DNA of 64,000 nt from Nocardia arizonensis (GTDB taxonomy: Bacteria; Actinomycetota; Actinomycetes; Mycobacteriales; Mycobacteriaceae), in the NCBI RefSeq assembly GCF_001310275.1, contig NZ_LGYZ01000123.1, positions 1 to 64,000 of the forward strand, given 5' to 3'. The stretch's first letter is position 1. The number at the start of each line of letters is the position of its first letter. Shown here one piece after another: positions 1-7,567 of the stretch. The position numbers and the translations under genes are program-made. The notes under the pieces were generated by a model that was not told the origin of the DNA, made no database searches, and saw only the letters and a program-made list of their open reading frames with translations.

Positions 1-139
1 TTGGTTGTTGCGTTGGTGTGTCGGGTGTTTCTTGGGCTGGGGTACGGGTGGGTGCGGGTTGAGCTGGGAGACATGGGGGTTGGAGACCACATGCTTGCCG
101 GAAAGCACAGGGAATGGGCGGGGGGCGTCTGAGCCGTTG

Positions 140-331
140 TCAGCAGCAGCGTTGCTGGGGATTACGGTCGGCTTCGGCGTAGCGGTCACGCCAGTACTGC
201 TTTTCGGTGGGGATGGGGTGGTGGGGGTGGGCTCGGCGCAGATGTTCTGTGTAGCGGCGGTAGTCCTGTCCGCCGAGTACCGAACTGAACCACCAGACGA
301 CGGCCCGCGCCACGGCTCGCACCGATGTCAT
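140..331 (-). CDS. YbdD/YjiX-family small protein downstream of cstA
   Basis: This 63-residue protein resembles the short YbdD/YjiX family that accompanies CstA-type peptide or pyruvate transporters in many bacteria. The core carries a WW-containing helix, then GQDYRRYTEHLRR and a C-terminal EKQYWRDRYAE segment typical of the family. Its ATG overlaps the cstA stop codon in an ATGA arrangement, so the two are probably translated as a coupled pair. The biochemical role of the family is not settled; in enterobacteria the partner is needed for function of the transporter. The 139 bases between its stop and the window edge are GT-rich and show no feature I can support. Confidence 0.8.
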   Translation of the reverse strand: MTSVRAVARAVVWWFSSVLGGQDYRRYTEHLRRAHPHHPIPTEKQYWRDRYAEADRNPQQRCC

Positions 332-2583
332 GACATACGGTCCGCGTGCGCGGCGCCGGGGGCGCGCACGGTGCCCGCGGCGATCAACGCGTCCCACTCC
401 CGCTGCACCTCCCGCTCGGCGGGGGTGGGCAGGAATCCGCTCGGCGCGAAGATCTTCGACGGTTCCTCGGGCGCTTCGGTGGTCTCCGCGCCGCCGCGCA
501 GGGAGCGTACGGACACGATCGCGCCGACGACCGCGACGATCAGCACCAGCACCGCGAACACGATCGAGAGGGAACCCTGGATGAAGGTGTTGCGTATCGC
601 GGTGTCCACCTGATCGGGTTTCGCGGTGAGACAGCCTTTTCCGGCTGCCTTGGCCGCCTCGCACAGGCTGTGCTGTTTCCAGTAGCCGAGTTTGGGATCG
701 GCGGAGAAGATCTTCTGCCAGGACGCGGTCATGGTGACCACGAGGTCCCAGACGAGCGGGATCCCTGGAATCCAAGCGTATTTCGCCAAACCCTTCTTGA
801 TCACGATGACCAGCACCACGGTCAGCGCGACGGCCGCGAGTAGCTGATTGGCGATGCCGAACAGCGGATAGAGCGCGTTGATACCGCCGAATGGATCGTG
901 CACACCCATCAACAGCACCGATCCCCAGGCCGCGACCACGACGAGCGAGCACAGCCACGCGCCGACCCGCCACGACGGGTCCTTGAACGCGCGCAGCGGT
1001 CCGCCGAAATTGCCGAGCGCGTCGGAGACGATGAACCTCGCGACCCGGGTGCCCGCGTCGATGGTGGTGAGGATGAACAGCGCCTCGAACATGATCGCGA
1101 AGTGGTACCAGAAAGATTTCATGGCCGCGCCGCCGAGGAACTGCGAGAACACCTGGGAGATGCCTACGGCGAGGGTCGGCGCGCCGCCGGTGCGCGAGAT
1201 GATGGACTTCTCACCGACATCGGCCGCGGCCTGACCGAAATCGGCCGGGGTCGCGGGCGGTCCTGACAGTCCGAGCGAATTGGTGTACGCGGCGGCGGTT
1301 TCGGGGGTGTTGCCGGTGAGCGCGCCCGAGGCGTTCATGCCGAAGTACAGGTGCTGGTCGATGATCGAGGCGGTGATGATCGCCATGACCGCGACGAAGG
1401 ATTCCATCAGCATGCCGCCGTAGCCGATCATGCGCGCATGCGATTCCTTCTCGAGCAGTTTCGGTGTGGTGCCGGAGGAGACCAGCGCGTGGAAGCCGGA
1501 CAGCGCGCCGCACGCGATGGTGATGAACAGGAACGGGAACAGGCTGCCCGCGAAGGCGGGACCGTTGCCCTTGCTCGCGAAACTCGAGATCGCGGGCGCT
1601 TCGAGCACCGGCATGGTGATGAGGATGCCGATGGCGAGCAGTCCGATGGTGCCGATCTTCATGAACGTCGACAGGTAGTCGCGGGGCGCGAGCAGCAGCC
1701 ACACCGGCAGCACGGAGGCCACGAAGCCGTAGCCGATGAGCAACCAGGCGATGGTGGTGGTCGAGAGGGTGAACCAACTCTCGCCCCAACTCGTCTCCGA
1801 CACCCACCCGCCCGAGACGATGGCGAGCAGCAGCAGCGTGATGCCGATCGCGGACACCTCGCCGACCTTGCCCGGCCGCAGATAGCGCAGGTATACGCCC
1901 ATGAACACGGCGATGGGGATGGTCATGCCGATCGAGAAGACACCCCAGGGACTTTCGCCCAGCGCGTTGACCACGACCAGGGCGAGCACCGCGAGCAGGA
2001 TCATCATGATGACCAGCACCGCGACGATGGCGGCGACTCCGCCCACCGTGCCGAGTTCGTCGCGCGCCATCTGACCGAGGCTGCGTCCGCGCCGTTTGGT
2101 CGAGGCCCACAACACCAGGTAGTCCTGCACCGCCCCCGCGAAGACCACGCCGACGACGATCCAGATGGTGCCGGGCAGATAGCCCATCTGCGCGGCCAGC
2201 ACCGGGCCGACCAGCGGACCCGCGCCCGCGATGGCGGCGAAGTGGTGGCCGAACAGCACCCTGCGATCCATCGGCAGGTAATCCCTGCCGTTCTCGAGAA
2301 TTTCGGCGGGCGTGGCCACGTCGTCGCGCGGTCTGGTGATCTTCCATTCGATGTACTTGGCGTAGCACCGGTAGGCGATGACGTAGGTGCAGACCGCCGC
2401 GATCACTATCCAGACGGCGTTGACGTTCTCCCCGCGCGCGACGGCCAGAATCGCCCATGCCACCGCACCGAGCGCCGCGATCGCGGCGAGGATCGCCTTC
2501 TTGGGCGCGGTCAGCGGGGTTCGGTCGACGACGCCCACCGGTGGCAGATCGGAATCGGTCCGCAGATATTCGATTGCCGCCAT
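328..2583 (-). CDS. cstA: CstA family carbon-starvation transporter
   Basis: The 751-residue product is a polytopic membrane protein of the CstA (peptide/pyruvate) transporter family, full length compared with relatives of about 700-750 residues. Recognisable family segments include DYLPMDRRVLFGHHFAAIAG near residue 110, which precedes AGPLVGPVLAAQMG, and FHALVSSGTTPKLL near residue 375. More than fifteen hydrophobic helices are visible. The extreme C-terminus is cytoplasmic-looking and charged. The family imports peptides or pyruvate when preferred carbon is exhausted. The start ATG is chosen because the family-conserved region begins about 25 residues in and no better upstream start exists. 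It is first in an apparent two-gene operon with the ybdD-like gene. Upstream lies decayed DNA, so its promoter is probably within about 100 bases of the start. Confidence 0.93.
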   Translation of the reverse strand: MAAIEYLRTDSDLPPVGVVDRTPLTAPKKAILAAIAALGAVAWAILAVARGENVNAVWIVIAAVCTYVIAYRCYAKYIEWKITRPRDDVATPAEILENGRDYLPMDRRVLFGHHFAAIAGAGPLVGPVLAAQMGYLPGTIWIVVGVVFAGAVQDYLVLWASTKRRGRSLGQMARDELGTVGGVAAIVAVLVIMMILLAVLALVVVNALGESPWGVFSIGMTIPIAVFMGVYLRYLRPGKVGEVSAIGITLLLLAIVSGGWVSETSWGESWFTLSTTTIAWLLIGYGFVASVLPVWLLLAPRDYLSTFMKIGTIGLLAIGILITMPVLEAPAISSFASKGNGPAFAGSLFPFLFITIACGALSGFHALVSSGTTPKLLEKESHARMIGYGGMLMESFVAVMAIITASIIDQHLYFGMNASGALTGNTPETAAAYTNSLGLSGPPATPADFGQAAADVGEKSIISRTGGAPTLAVGISQVFSQFLGGAAMKSFWYHFAIMFEALFILTTIDAGTRVARFIVSDALGNFGGPLRAFKDPSWRVGAWLCSLVVVAAWGSVLLMGVHDPFGGINALYPLFGIANQLLAAVALTVVLVIVIKKGLAKYAWIPGIPLVWDLVVTMTASWQKIFSADPKLGYWKQHSLCEAAKAAGKGCLTAKPDQVDTAIRNTFIQGSLSIVFAVLVLIVAVVGAIVSVRSLRGGAETTEAPEEPSKIFAPSGFLPTPAEREVQREWDALIAAGTVRAPGAAHADRMS

Positions 2584-3072
2584 CTGACCACTCTCCCGTG
2601 AACGCGTCGGGGTGTTGCCGAAACAGCAGACAACGTAGCCGATCGGTGACCGTTATCGGGGCGAAATTCCGCTATCGCAAGACGATTGTCGGAAGTCGTC
2701 CCGTGTGTCGGTGACCCTTTGCGTGTTGCCGAAAGTATGCTGCCATGCCGTCCGTATTGCGTTGCCACCGTTGGGAGGAGAGCCCTACCTGACTGGATCG
2801 CTACGACACCTTCACCGCGGCAACGGCTCTCACCGAACACGGTGGGACGCCGGGCAGCACCCCGTGGGATTTCGTGGACGCGTGGTCCCGTACTTCTCGG
2901 CGGCATGCTCCGGCATGAACAACGGCGCGCGGTGTGGTTCACCCCGGCGGTGCGGCCCGCAGGGTCAACTCGATGACCCGCGCTTCGCCGAGGGATTCGA
3001 GTTCTACGCCGATCCGGCGGTGCGTCATCGGGTCGCGCCACGGGTCGGCGAACAGCGGTCGGTGTACGAACG
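2584..3072. other. Gene-poor stretch with no intact gene
   Basis: No reading frame here has a convincing start, ribosome binding site and family resemblance. Short open stretches on the plus strand end or change frame repeatedly, for example one reading WDFVDAW near 2867 and another reading DPRFAEGFEFYADPAV near 2980. This suggests decayed coding DNA of unknown origin leading into the permease fragment that follows. The leftmost hundred bases should hold the cstA promoter. Confidence 0.5.
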
Positions 3073-3417
3073 CTGCCCGTCGAACTGGAGGAGGCGGCGA
3101 TCTTGGACGGCTGCACCACCTGGCAGGTCTACCGGCGGATCCTGCTCCCGCACACCCGGCCCGCCCTGACGGTGCTCGCCGTCCTCACCTGGATCTCGGT
3201 ACGGAACGATTTCCTCTGGCCGCTGGTCATGATCCAGCGCAACGAATACGCCACCGCCACACTGGGTCTGGTCCGGTTGCAGGGCCAGTACCACACCCGG
3301 TGGCCGATACTCATGGCGGCGGCGGTCATCGTGCTCCTGCCGTTGGCGGTTATCTATGCCCTCGCCCAGCGCGCGCTCGTGCGCGGTATCGCCATGTCGG
3401 GAATGGGCGGGCGCTGA
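3073..3417 (+). pseudogene. 3' remnant of a sugar ABC transporter permease (MalG type)
   Basis: The translated segment begins LPVELEEAAILDGCTTWQVY, which is the cytoplasmic EAA loop that binds the ATPase in carbohydrate ABC permeases. It continues through two hydrophobic helices (LTVLAVLTWISVRNDFLWPL and the later MAAAVIVLLPLAVIYALAQR) to a normal family ending. A complete MalG-like permease has about 280 residues and six helices; only about 115 C-terminal residues are present here. No upstream start or ribosome binding site exists, and no partner ATPase, second permease or binding protein is nearby. It is therefore a degraded relic of a lost sugar-uptake operon. Confidence 0.75.
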
Positions 3418-3423
3418 CCGCGC

Positions 3424-3846
3424 TCACTCCCCGGCGTAGGTGCCGAAACTCCAGATATTGCCCTCGGGATCGCGCGCCGAGAATCCGCGCGAACCGTAGT
3501 CCTCGTCGCGCATCTCCCGCACGATCTCCGCACCGGCCGCCTTCGCCCGGACGAACAGCGCGTCGGGTTCCTCGCACACCACGTAGATCAGTTCACCGCC
3601 CGGTTCCCGGCGGCCGAACGGCGTCTCGTCCTTGCCCGCGCTGCCGAACATGACACCGCCGCCCAGCGGCCAGCGCAGTTCACCGTGTTCGACCACGGAC
3701 GGGTCGCCCTCGCGGTCGTACACGGCGGTCAGTTCGAAGCCGAAGGCCCGCACCAGGAAATCCGCCGTCGCGCGGGCATCGCGCAGGGCGAGGCAGGGCC
3801 ACACGCCCGCGGCGAGACGGGTCAGGGGTTCTGTGTTGTCTGTCAT
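3424..3846 (-). CDS. VOC (glyoxalase/bleomycin resistance) family protein
   Basis: The 140-residue protein is a single-unit vicinal-oxygen-chelate fold protein. The beta-alpha-beta-beta-beta pattern is visible twice: LRDARATADFLVRAFGFEL then ELRWPLGGGVMFGS, and YVVCEEPDALFVRAKAAGAE then DPEGNIWSFGTY. The ending DPEGNxWSFGTY is characteristic of the PhnB-like/glyoxalase-like subgroup. Substrate is unknown. It begins only 10 bases after the AraC-type regulator gene and is on the same strand, a common two-gene arrangement in actinomycetes in which the regulator probably controls or is co-expressed with the VOC protein. The ATG at 3846 is preferred to upstream in-frame codons because those overlap the regulator. 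Confidence 0.85.
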   Translation of the reverse strand: MTDNTEPLTRLAAGVWPCLALRDARATADFLVRAFGFELTAVYDREGDPSVVEHGELRWPLGGGVMFGSAGKDETPFGRREPGGELIYVVCEEPDALFVRAKAAGAEIVREMRDEDYGSRGFSARDPEGNIWSFGTYAGE

Positions 3847-3856
3847 GGTTCCAGCA

Positions 3857-4693
3857 TCAATCCCGGCCATCGGAGGTGTCTTGGACGGATGTAACTTCCT
3901 GTGCCAACCACAGCGTCGGACTGCATCCGGCCAGGTCGGCGAAATCGCGATCGAGGTGGGACTGGTCGTAGTAACCGCAGGCCGCCGCGACCTGGGCGAT
4001 CGTGACACGCGAAGGGATGTGCCCGATCATGCGCCGCGCCCGCTCGAACCGCGTGATCCGCGCCGCCAGCTTCGGACTCACCCCGAATTCCGCGCCGAAG
4101 CGTCGGGCCAGATGCTGACGGCTCCACCCGATCCGGTCGGCGACCATCCCGATCGAAGCGGAACCGCCGCTGTCCACCAGCGCCCGCCACGCCGACGACA
4201 ACTCCGGGGTGACCAGTCGGGTCGGATCGGCCAGCCGGCCGAGCACCTCGTCGCAGATCGCGAACCGCCGCGACCACGGTGCGAGCCCCTGCAACCGCTC
4301 CCACAGTTCGTCGCCCACCGGCCCCGCCACATCCGCGCACTCGAGCGAGGTATTCCACAGCAGGCTCGCGGGCAGACCGAACAGCGTCCGGCACCCCATG
4401 GGTGTCAGCGCGATCGTCACCCCTTCCTGATCACCCGAATGCGCGATCGAGGCCGAACTGGCCTGCAATCCGCTCAATACGCACCGGTAGTCCTCCGGCC
4501 GCTGGCGCGGGTCGGTCTGGGCGACCACGTCGATGGTCGCTCCGATGGACACGATGAAGGTGAGGTGACGCGATGGCAGGCCCCTGTGCAGGCCCGCCGG
4601 ATAACCCGTCATGCGATAGCCGAGGTAGTGGTCGATGACCCCCGCCAACGCGGGCGCCGGGCGTGCCTTCACCACCTCGGTGGTCGGCTCCAT
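3857..4693 (-). CDS. AraC family transcriptional regulator
   Basis: The 278-residue protein has an N-terminal DUF6597-like sensing region (roughly residues 1-150, containing YRMTGYPAGLHRGLPSRHLT) and a C-terminal AraC DNA-binding domain with two helix-turn-helix motifs. The first helix-turn-helix contains IGWSRQHLARRFGAEFGVSP and the second contains IAQVAAACGYYDQSHLDRDF. This is a full-length regulator of the type often paired with a VOC protein, which follows 10 bases downstream. Nothing in the sequence identifies its ligand. A codon further upstream would lengthen it by 37 low-complexity residues, so the ATG at 4693 is chosen. Confidence 0.88.
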   Translation of the reverse strand: MEPTTEVVKARPAPALAGVIDHYLGYRMTGYPAGLHRGLPSRHLTFIVSIGATIDVVAQTDPRQRPEDYRCVLSGLQASSASIAHSGDQEGVTIALTPMGCRTLFGLPASLLWNTSLECADVAGPVGDELWERLQGLAPWSRRFAICDEVLGRLADPTRLVTPELSSAWRALVDSGGSASIGMVADRIGWSRQHLARRFGAEFGVSPKLAARITRFERARRMIGHIPSRVTIAQVAAACGYYDQSHLDRDFADLAGCSPTLWLAQEVTSVQDTSDGRD

Positions 4694-4869
4694 GGCCGTC
4701 ACGCTACCCTCCGAGCCGCCGCGCGCAACCGGCTCGCGCTCGGGCCCGCCGACGGGCGCCGCACGGTCGCACGAGGGCATCGATGGCCGGGCCGATCCGG
4801 GCAAGGTCGTGCTGATCCCGCAGCACCGGACGCGGGAGGCGCCCGTCGTCCGCGTAGACTCCCTACCTC

Positions 4870-5964
4870 GTGAGTCTCACCCTCGGAATCGTCGGCCTGC
4901 CCAACGTCGGAAAGTCGACGCTGTTCAACGCGCTGACCAAGAACGACGTGCTGGCCGCGAACTACCCGTTCGCGACGATCGAGCCGAACGTCGGGGTGGT
5001 GCCGCTGCCCGATCCACGCCTCGACAAGCTCGCCGAGATATTCGGCTCCGAGCGCACCGTGCCTGCCACGGTCTCCTTCGTCGATATCGCGGGCATTGTG
5101 AAGGGCGCCTCCGAAGGAGCGGGACTCGGCAATAAATTCCTCGCCAATATCCGCGAAGCCGACGCCATCTGCCAGGTCGTGCGCGTCTTCGCCGACGACG
5201 ACGTGGTGCACGTCGACGGCAAGGTCGACCCGACCGCCGATATCGAGGTCATCGAAACCGAACTCATCCTCGCCGATCTGCAAACCCTCGAGAAGGCGGT
5301 CCCGCGCTTCGAGAAGGAAGCCAAGATCAAGAAGGAGCGCAAACCGCTCGCCGACGCGGCCAAGACCGCCCAGGAGATCCTCAACGGCGGCACCACCCTG
5401 TTCGCCGCGGGTGACAAGGTCGACACCGAACTGCTGAAGGAACTGTCGCTGCTCACCACCAAGCCGTTCCTCTACGTCTTCAACGCCGACGAATCCGTGC
5501 TCACCGACGCGGCCAAGGTCGCCGAACTGAAAGCCGCGGTGGCCCCCGCAGACGCCGTCTTCCTGGACGCCAAGGTCGAAGCCGAACTCCTCGAACTCGA
5601 CGACGAATCCGCCCTGGAGCTCCTCGAATCCATCGGCCAAACCGAACCCGGCCTGCACGCCCTCGCCCGCGCGGGCTTCCACACCCTCGGCCTCCAGACC
5701 TACCTCACCGCGGGCCCCAAAGAAGCCCGAGCCTGGACCATCCACCGGGGCGACACCGCCCCCAAGGCCGCGGGCGTCATCCACACCGATTTCGAACGCG
5801 GCTTCATCAAAGCCGAAATCGTCGCTTTCGACGATCTGGTGGAAGCAGGCTCCATGGCCGCCGCCAAGGCCGCGGGCAAGGTCCGCATGGAAGGCAAGGA
5901 CTACGTCATGTCCGACGGCGACGTAGTCGAGTTCCGCAGCGGATTAGCGTCTGCGAAGAAGTAG
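4870..5964 (+). CDS. ychF: Redox-regulated ribosome-binding ATPase YchF
   Basis: The 364-residue protein belongs to the OBG-HflX P-loop GTPase superfamily and is the universally conserved YchF/Ola1 protein. It hydrolyses ATP rather than GTP and binds the ribosome. Visible signatures are the P-loop GLPNVGKSTLFNALT near residues 8-22, the switch/G3 region FVDIAGIVKGASEGAGLGNKF, a helical insertion, and a C-terminal TGS domain ending in GDVVEFRSG. The length is normal. The GTG start directly precedes the P-loop as in relatives. It stands alone on the plus strand; the orthologue in M. tuberculosis is Rv1112. A strong hairpin about 190 bases downstream may end its transcript. Confidence 0.96.
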   Translation: MSLTLGIVGLPNVGKSTLFNALTKNDVLAANYPFATIEPNVGVVPLPDPRLDKLAEIFGSERTVPATVSFVDIAGIVKGASEGAGLGNKFLANIREADAICQVVRVFADDDVVHVDGKVDPTADIEVIETELILADLQTLEKAVPRFEKEAKIKKERKPLADAAKTAQEILNGGTTLFAAGDKVDTELLKELSLLTTKPFLYVFNADESVLTDAAKVAELKAAVAPADAVFLDAKVEAELLELDDESALELLESIGQTEPGLHALARAGFHTLGLQTYLTAGPKEARAWTIHRGDTAPKAAGVIHTDFERGFIKAEIVAFDDLVEAGSMAAAKAAGKVRMEGKDYVMSDGDVVEFRSGLASAKK

Positions 5965-6157
5965 CGCGACGCGCGCATCGCTGCTGGTAAAGGCCGCTGA
6001 GCCCTCACCTGGCACGTCCAATGGCCTCTCGTGAACAGTCGGCACGACCTCGCACTCCAGGTGAGGTTTGGTCCCCTGGGTCGGACGTTCGCCTAGGCTT
6101 GTCAGGAGTCGCGGCCGACGGTAGATGCCCGGTGACTTCTAGCGTTGTAAACACAAA

Positions 6158-6184
6158 GACGGCCTCTCCTGCGGAGAGGCCGTC
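6158..6184 (+). terminator. Perfect 12-bp hairpin, candidate terminator
   Basis: Twelve bases (6158-6169) are exactly complementary to 6173-6184, separated by a 3-base loop. No uridine tract follows on either strand, which is common for actinobacterial I-shaped terminators. It lies about 190 bases after ychF and just before the accessory gene fragments. It could end the ychF transcript or insulate the island. A shorter GC-rich hairpin follows at about 6191-6205. Confidence 0.6.
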
Positions 6185-6295
6185 GAGCCAACCGCCGCGA
6201 GGCGGTGGCGGGGTACAGAGCAGCATAACGCATGGATGGCGTGCCCAGTACTAGACCTGCGTCACGCATCCCTACGCCCGAAAGCTGCCATACCG

Positions 6296-6585
6296 GTGTC
6301 CGAAAAGTTCTCGGTCTACGTCGATGGGTTCAATCTGTACTACGGACTCAAGGCGAAGAGCGCGCACAAGTATCCATGGCTCGACCTGGTCAAACTTGCC
6401 GAGCGCCTTCGCCCGCGAAGCACCTTGGCCAAGGTTCACTACTTCACCGCGCTGGTGCTGAACGATGCGCAGGGCGCGGCGCGTCAGAGCGACTATCTGG
6501 CTGCGTTGAAAGCTACGAACGGCAGCCGGATCGAGATCGTCCAGGGGAGATACCAGTCGAAGACGACGGCATGCCGCCAATGTGA
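6296..6585 (+). pseudogene. 5' fragment of a NYN-domain (LabA/DUF88) nuclease gene
   Basis: The reading frame starts with KFSVYVDGFNLYYGLKAKS, the first acidic strand of the NYN (PIN-like) ribonuclease fold. It continues through WLDLVKLAERL, VHYFTALVLND and IVQGRYQSKTTACRQCERS, the zinc-ribbon-like Cys pair found mid-domain in this family. Intact relatives next have an EEKxxDVNIA segment and a later SGDSDL acidic motif. Neither exists here, because after about 6585 the sequence switches to antitoxin-like sequence. Catalytic residues from the C-terminal half are thus missing and the protein is unlikely to be active. The open frame runs on to 6685 but the tail has no family resemblance. Confidence 0.7.
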
Positions 6586-6768
6586 GAGGTCAGTGGCAGG
6601 GCGCTCACCGGCGAGCGATCGAACCGAGCCGTCCTCGACCTCGCGTTGCGCCGGCTCATCGCTTCGAAGCAGAAGGGCGCGATGATCGACGGTATCGCAG
6701 GATTGACCGACCTCGAGAACGAACTCGGCGCGCCGGTGGTGTCTCCGGGTGAGCCCCATCCCGCGTGA
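6586..6768 (+). pseudogene. VapB-type antitoxin remnant
   Basis: In this frame the plus strand reads NRAVLDLALRRLIASKQKGA followed by a segment ending GAPVVSPGEPHPA and a stop. This matches the helix and C-terminal toxin-neutralising tail of VapB-like antitoxins that accompany PIN-domain toxins. A stop codon at 6583-6585 lies just upstream and no start codon with a ribosome binding site is present, so the N-terminal DNA-binding part is gone. The last codons overlap the following VapC-like start in a GTGA arrangement, which is typical of vapBC operons and supports the identification. Confidence 0.6.
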
Positions 6769-6932
6769 CCGACTACCTGGTAGACAACTCGGTCTGGGCA
6801 AGGCCGGCTACTGGAGACCCGGGTGTCATCGCGCGGCTGCGGCGCATCGAGCGAGCGCCGTCCGATTTCTGGGCGATGAAGACGACCCGTCTGCTCGGTT
6901 CGTGTCGATGGTGGCGAATGGAATATGGCTAG
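6765..6932 (+). pseudogene. Truncated VapC-type PIN-domain toxin
   Basis: The frame begins with VTDYLVDNSVWAR, which carries the first catalytic aspartate of a VapC PIN ribonuclease. It continues GDPGVIARLRRIERAPSDFW before resemblance ends, and a stop follows at 6930. Full VapC toxins have about 130 residues with four acidic residues; here only about 35 recognisable residues remain. It is therefore inactive. It overlaps the antitoxin remnant by 4 bases, preserving the operon structure of the ancestral module. Confidence 0.65.
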
Positions 6933-7050
6933 GCACAAGAGATTTCTCGTGCTCGAGCCGAATGAGCAGCGCTGCGTGAATCTCTCTCGGCGTGACAAGG
7001 AAGTGAGCCGGAGCGAGGCGTCCGTATAGCGATTCTGGCGAACCTCATCC

Positions 7051-7066
7051 TATGATCCCTTGCGTG
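7051..7066 (+). promoter_or_regulatory. Possible -10 element and leaderless start of the HEPN/ATPase operon
   Basis: TATGAT at 7051-7056 matches a sigma-70-type -10 hexamer and overlaps the first possible ATG (7052). About seven bases downstream an in-frame GTG at 7064 would sit at the expected transcription start. No ribosome binding site precedes 7052. Leaderless mRNAs are common in this order, so the operon may start translation at 7064 rather than 7052. No strong -35 element is visible. Confidence 0.35.
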
Positions 7067-7567
7067 TCGGGGACTTTGGGGACGTCGTCAGCAGCATCGC
7101 CTGAGCACCACTACGCTTGCGCCGCTGAGCGGCACCACAGGGACGCCGTCTACCTCCACGATAGTGGTCGCCTACCCAACGCCGACTACCACTTCGGCTT
7201 CGCGGTGGAGTGCGCGCTGAAGAGTTTGCTGCTCAGATTCACGTCCGCCACAATGGCTCCGAAGAAGCCCGGGAAGCCTCCCGCAGTCGCCCCGTGGGTG
7301 AAGGATCCGGCGACGGGCAAAGTGAGCCACGAGTACGGCCATTTGCCTTGGCTCGCAGCTGATATCGCGCTGCTGACGCATGGACGGTCCGCGGCCAAAT
7401 TGGCGGCAGTGCTCGGCAACCTCACAGCGTTCGACTCATGGTCGGTCGGCCAGCGTTACCTCGACGGAACCGCGGTCGCGGAAGCTGACGTATCGCAGCG
7501 GCGTACCGTGTCGCGAGAGATCCTTACCTTGCATGAGCAGGCCCTGATCACCGGAAGGCTGCAGTGA
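7052..7567 (+). CDS. HEPN-like protein, first gene of a three-gene accessory operon
   Basis: The 171-residue protein has an N-terminal helical region, HYACAAERHHRDAVYLHDSG followed by NADYHFGFAVECALKSLLL, matching the first helices of HEPN-type proteins. A second helical part lies after about residue 90. Near the end, SREILTLHEQ contains an R-x5-H arrangement similar to the Rx4-6H ribonuclease signature of HEPN toxins. I cannot confirm that it occupies the catalytic position. The stop codon overlaps the GTG of the next gene (GTGA), so the products are probably made in fixed proportion. Start could be ATG 7052 or GTG 7064. Codon use is less biased to G/C at third positions than in flanking core genes, suggesting recent acquisition. 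HEPN assignment is moderate; function is inferred only. Confidence 0.65.
   Translation: MIPCVSGTLGTSSAASPEHHYACAAERHHRDAVYLHDSGRLPNADYHFGFAVECALKSLLLRFTSATMAPKKPGKPPAVAPWVKDPATGKVSHEYGHLPWLAADIALLTHGRSAAKLAAVLGNLTAFDSWSVGQRYLDGTAVAEADVSQRRTVSREILTLHEQALITGRLQ

Noticed and set aside
1..613. Plus-strand frame of 202 residues at the left edge
   Set aside because: It is antisense to ybdD and the end of cstA and resembles no protein.
3632..4873. 413-residue plus-strand frame opposite the VOC and AraC genes
   Set aside because: Arginine-rich, no ribosome binding site, and the minus-strand AraC and VOC genes are clearly real.
6925..7029. 34-residue frame beginning MARHKRFLVLEPNE between the vapC remnant and the HEPN gene
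   Set aside because: No ribosome binding site or recognisable family; probably chance within decayed DNA.
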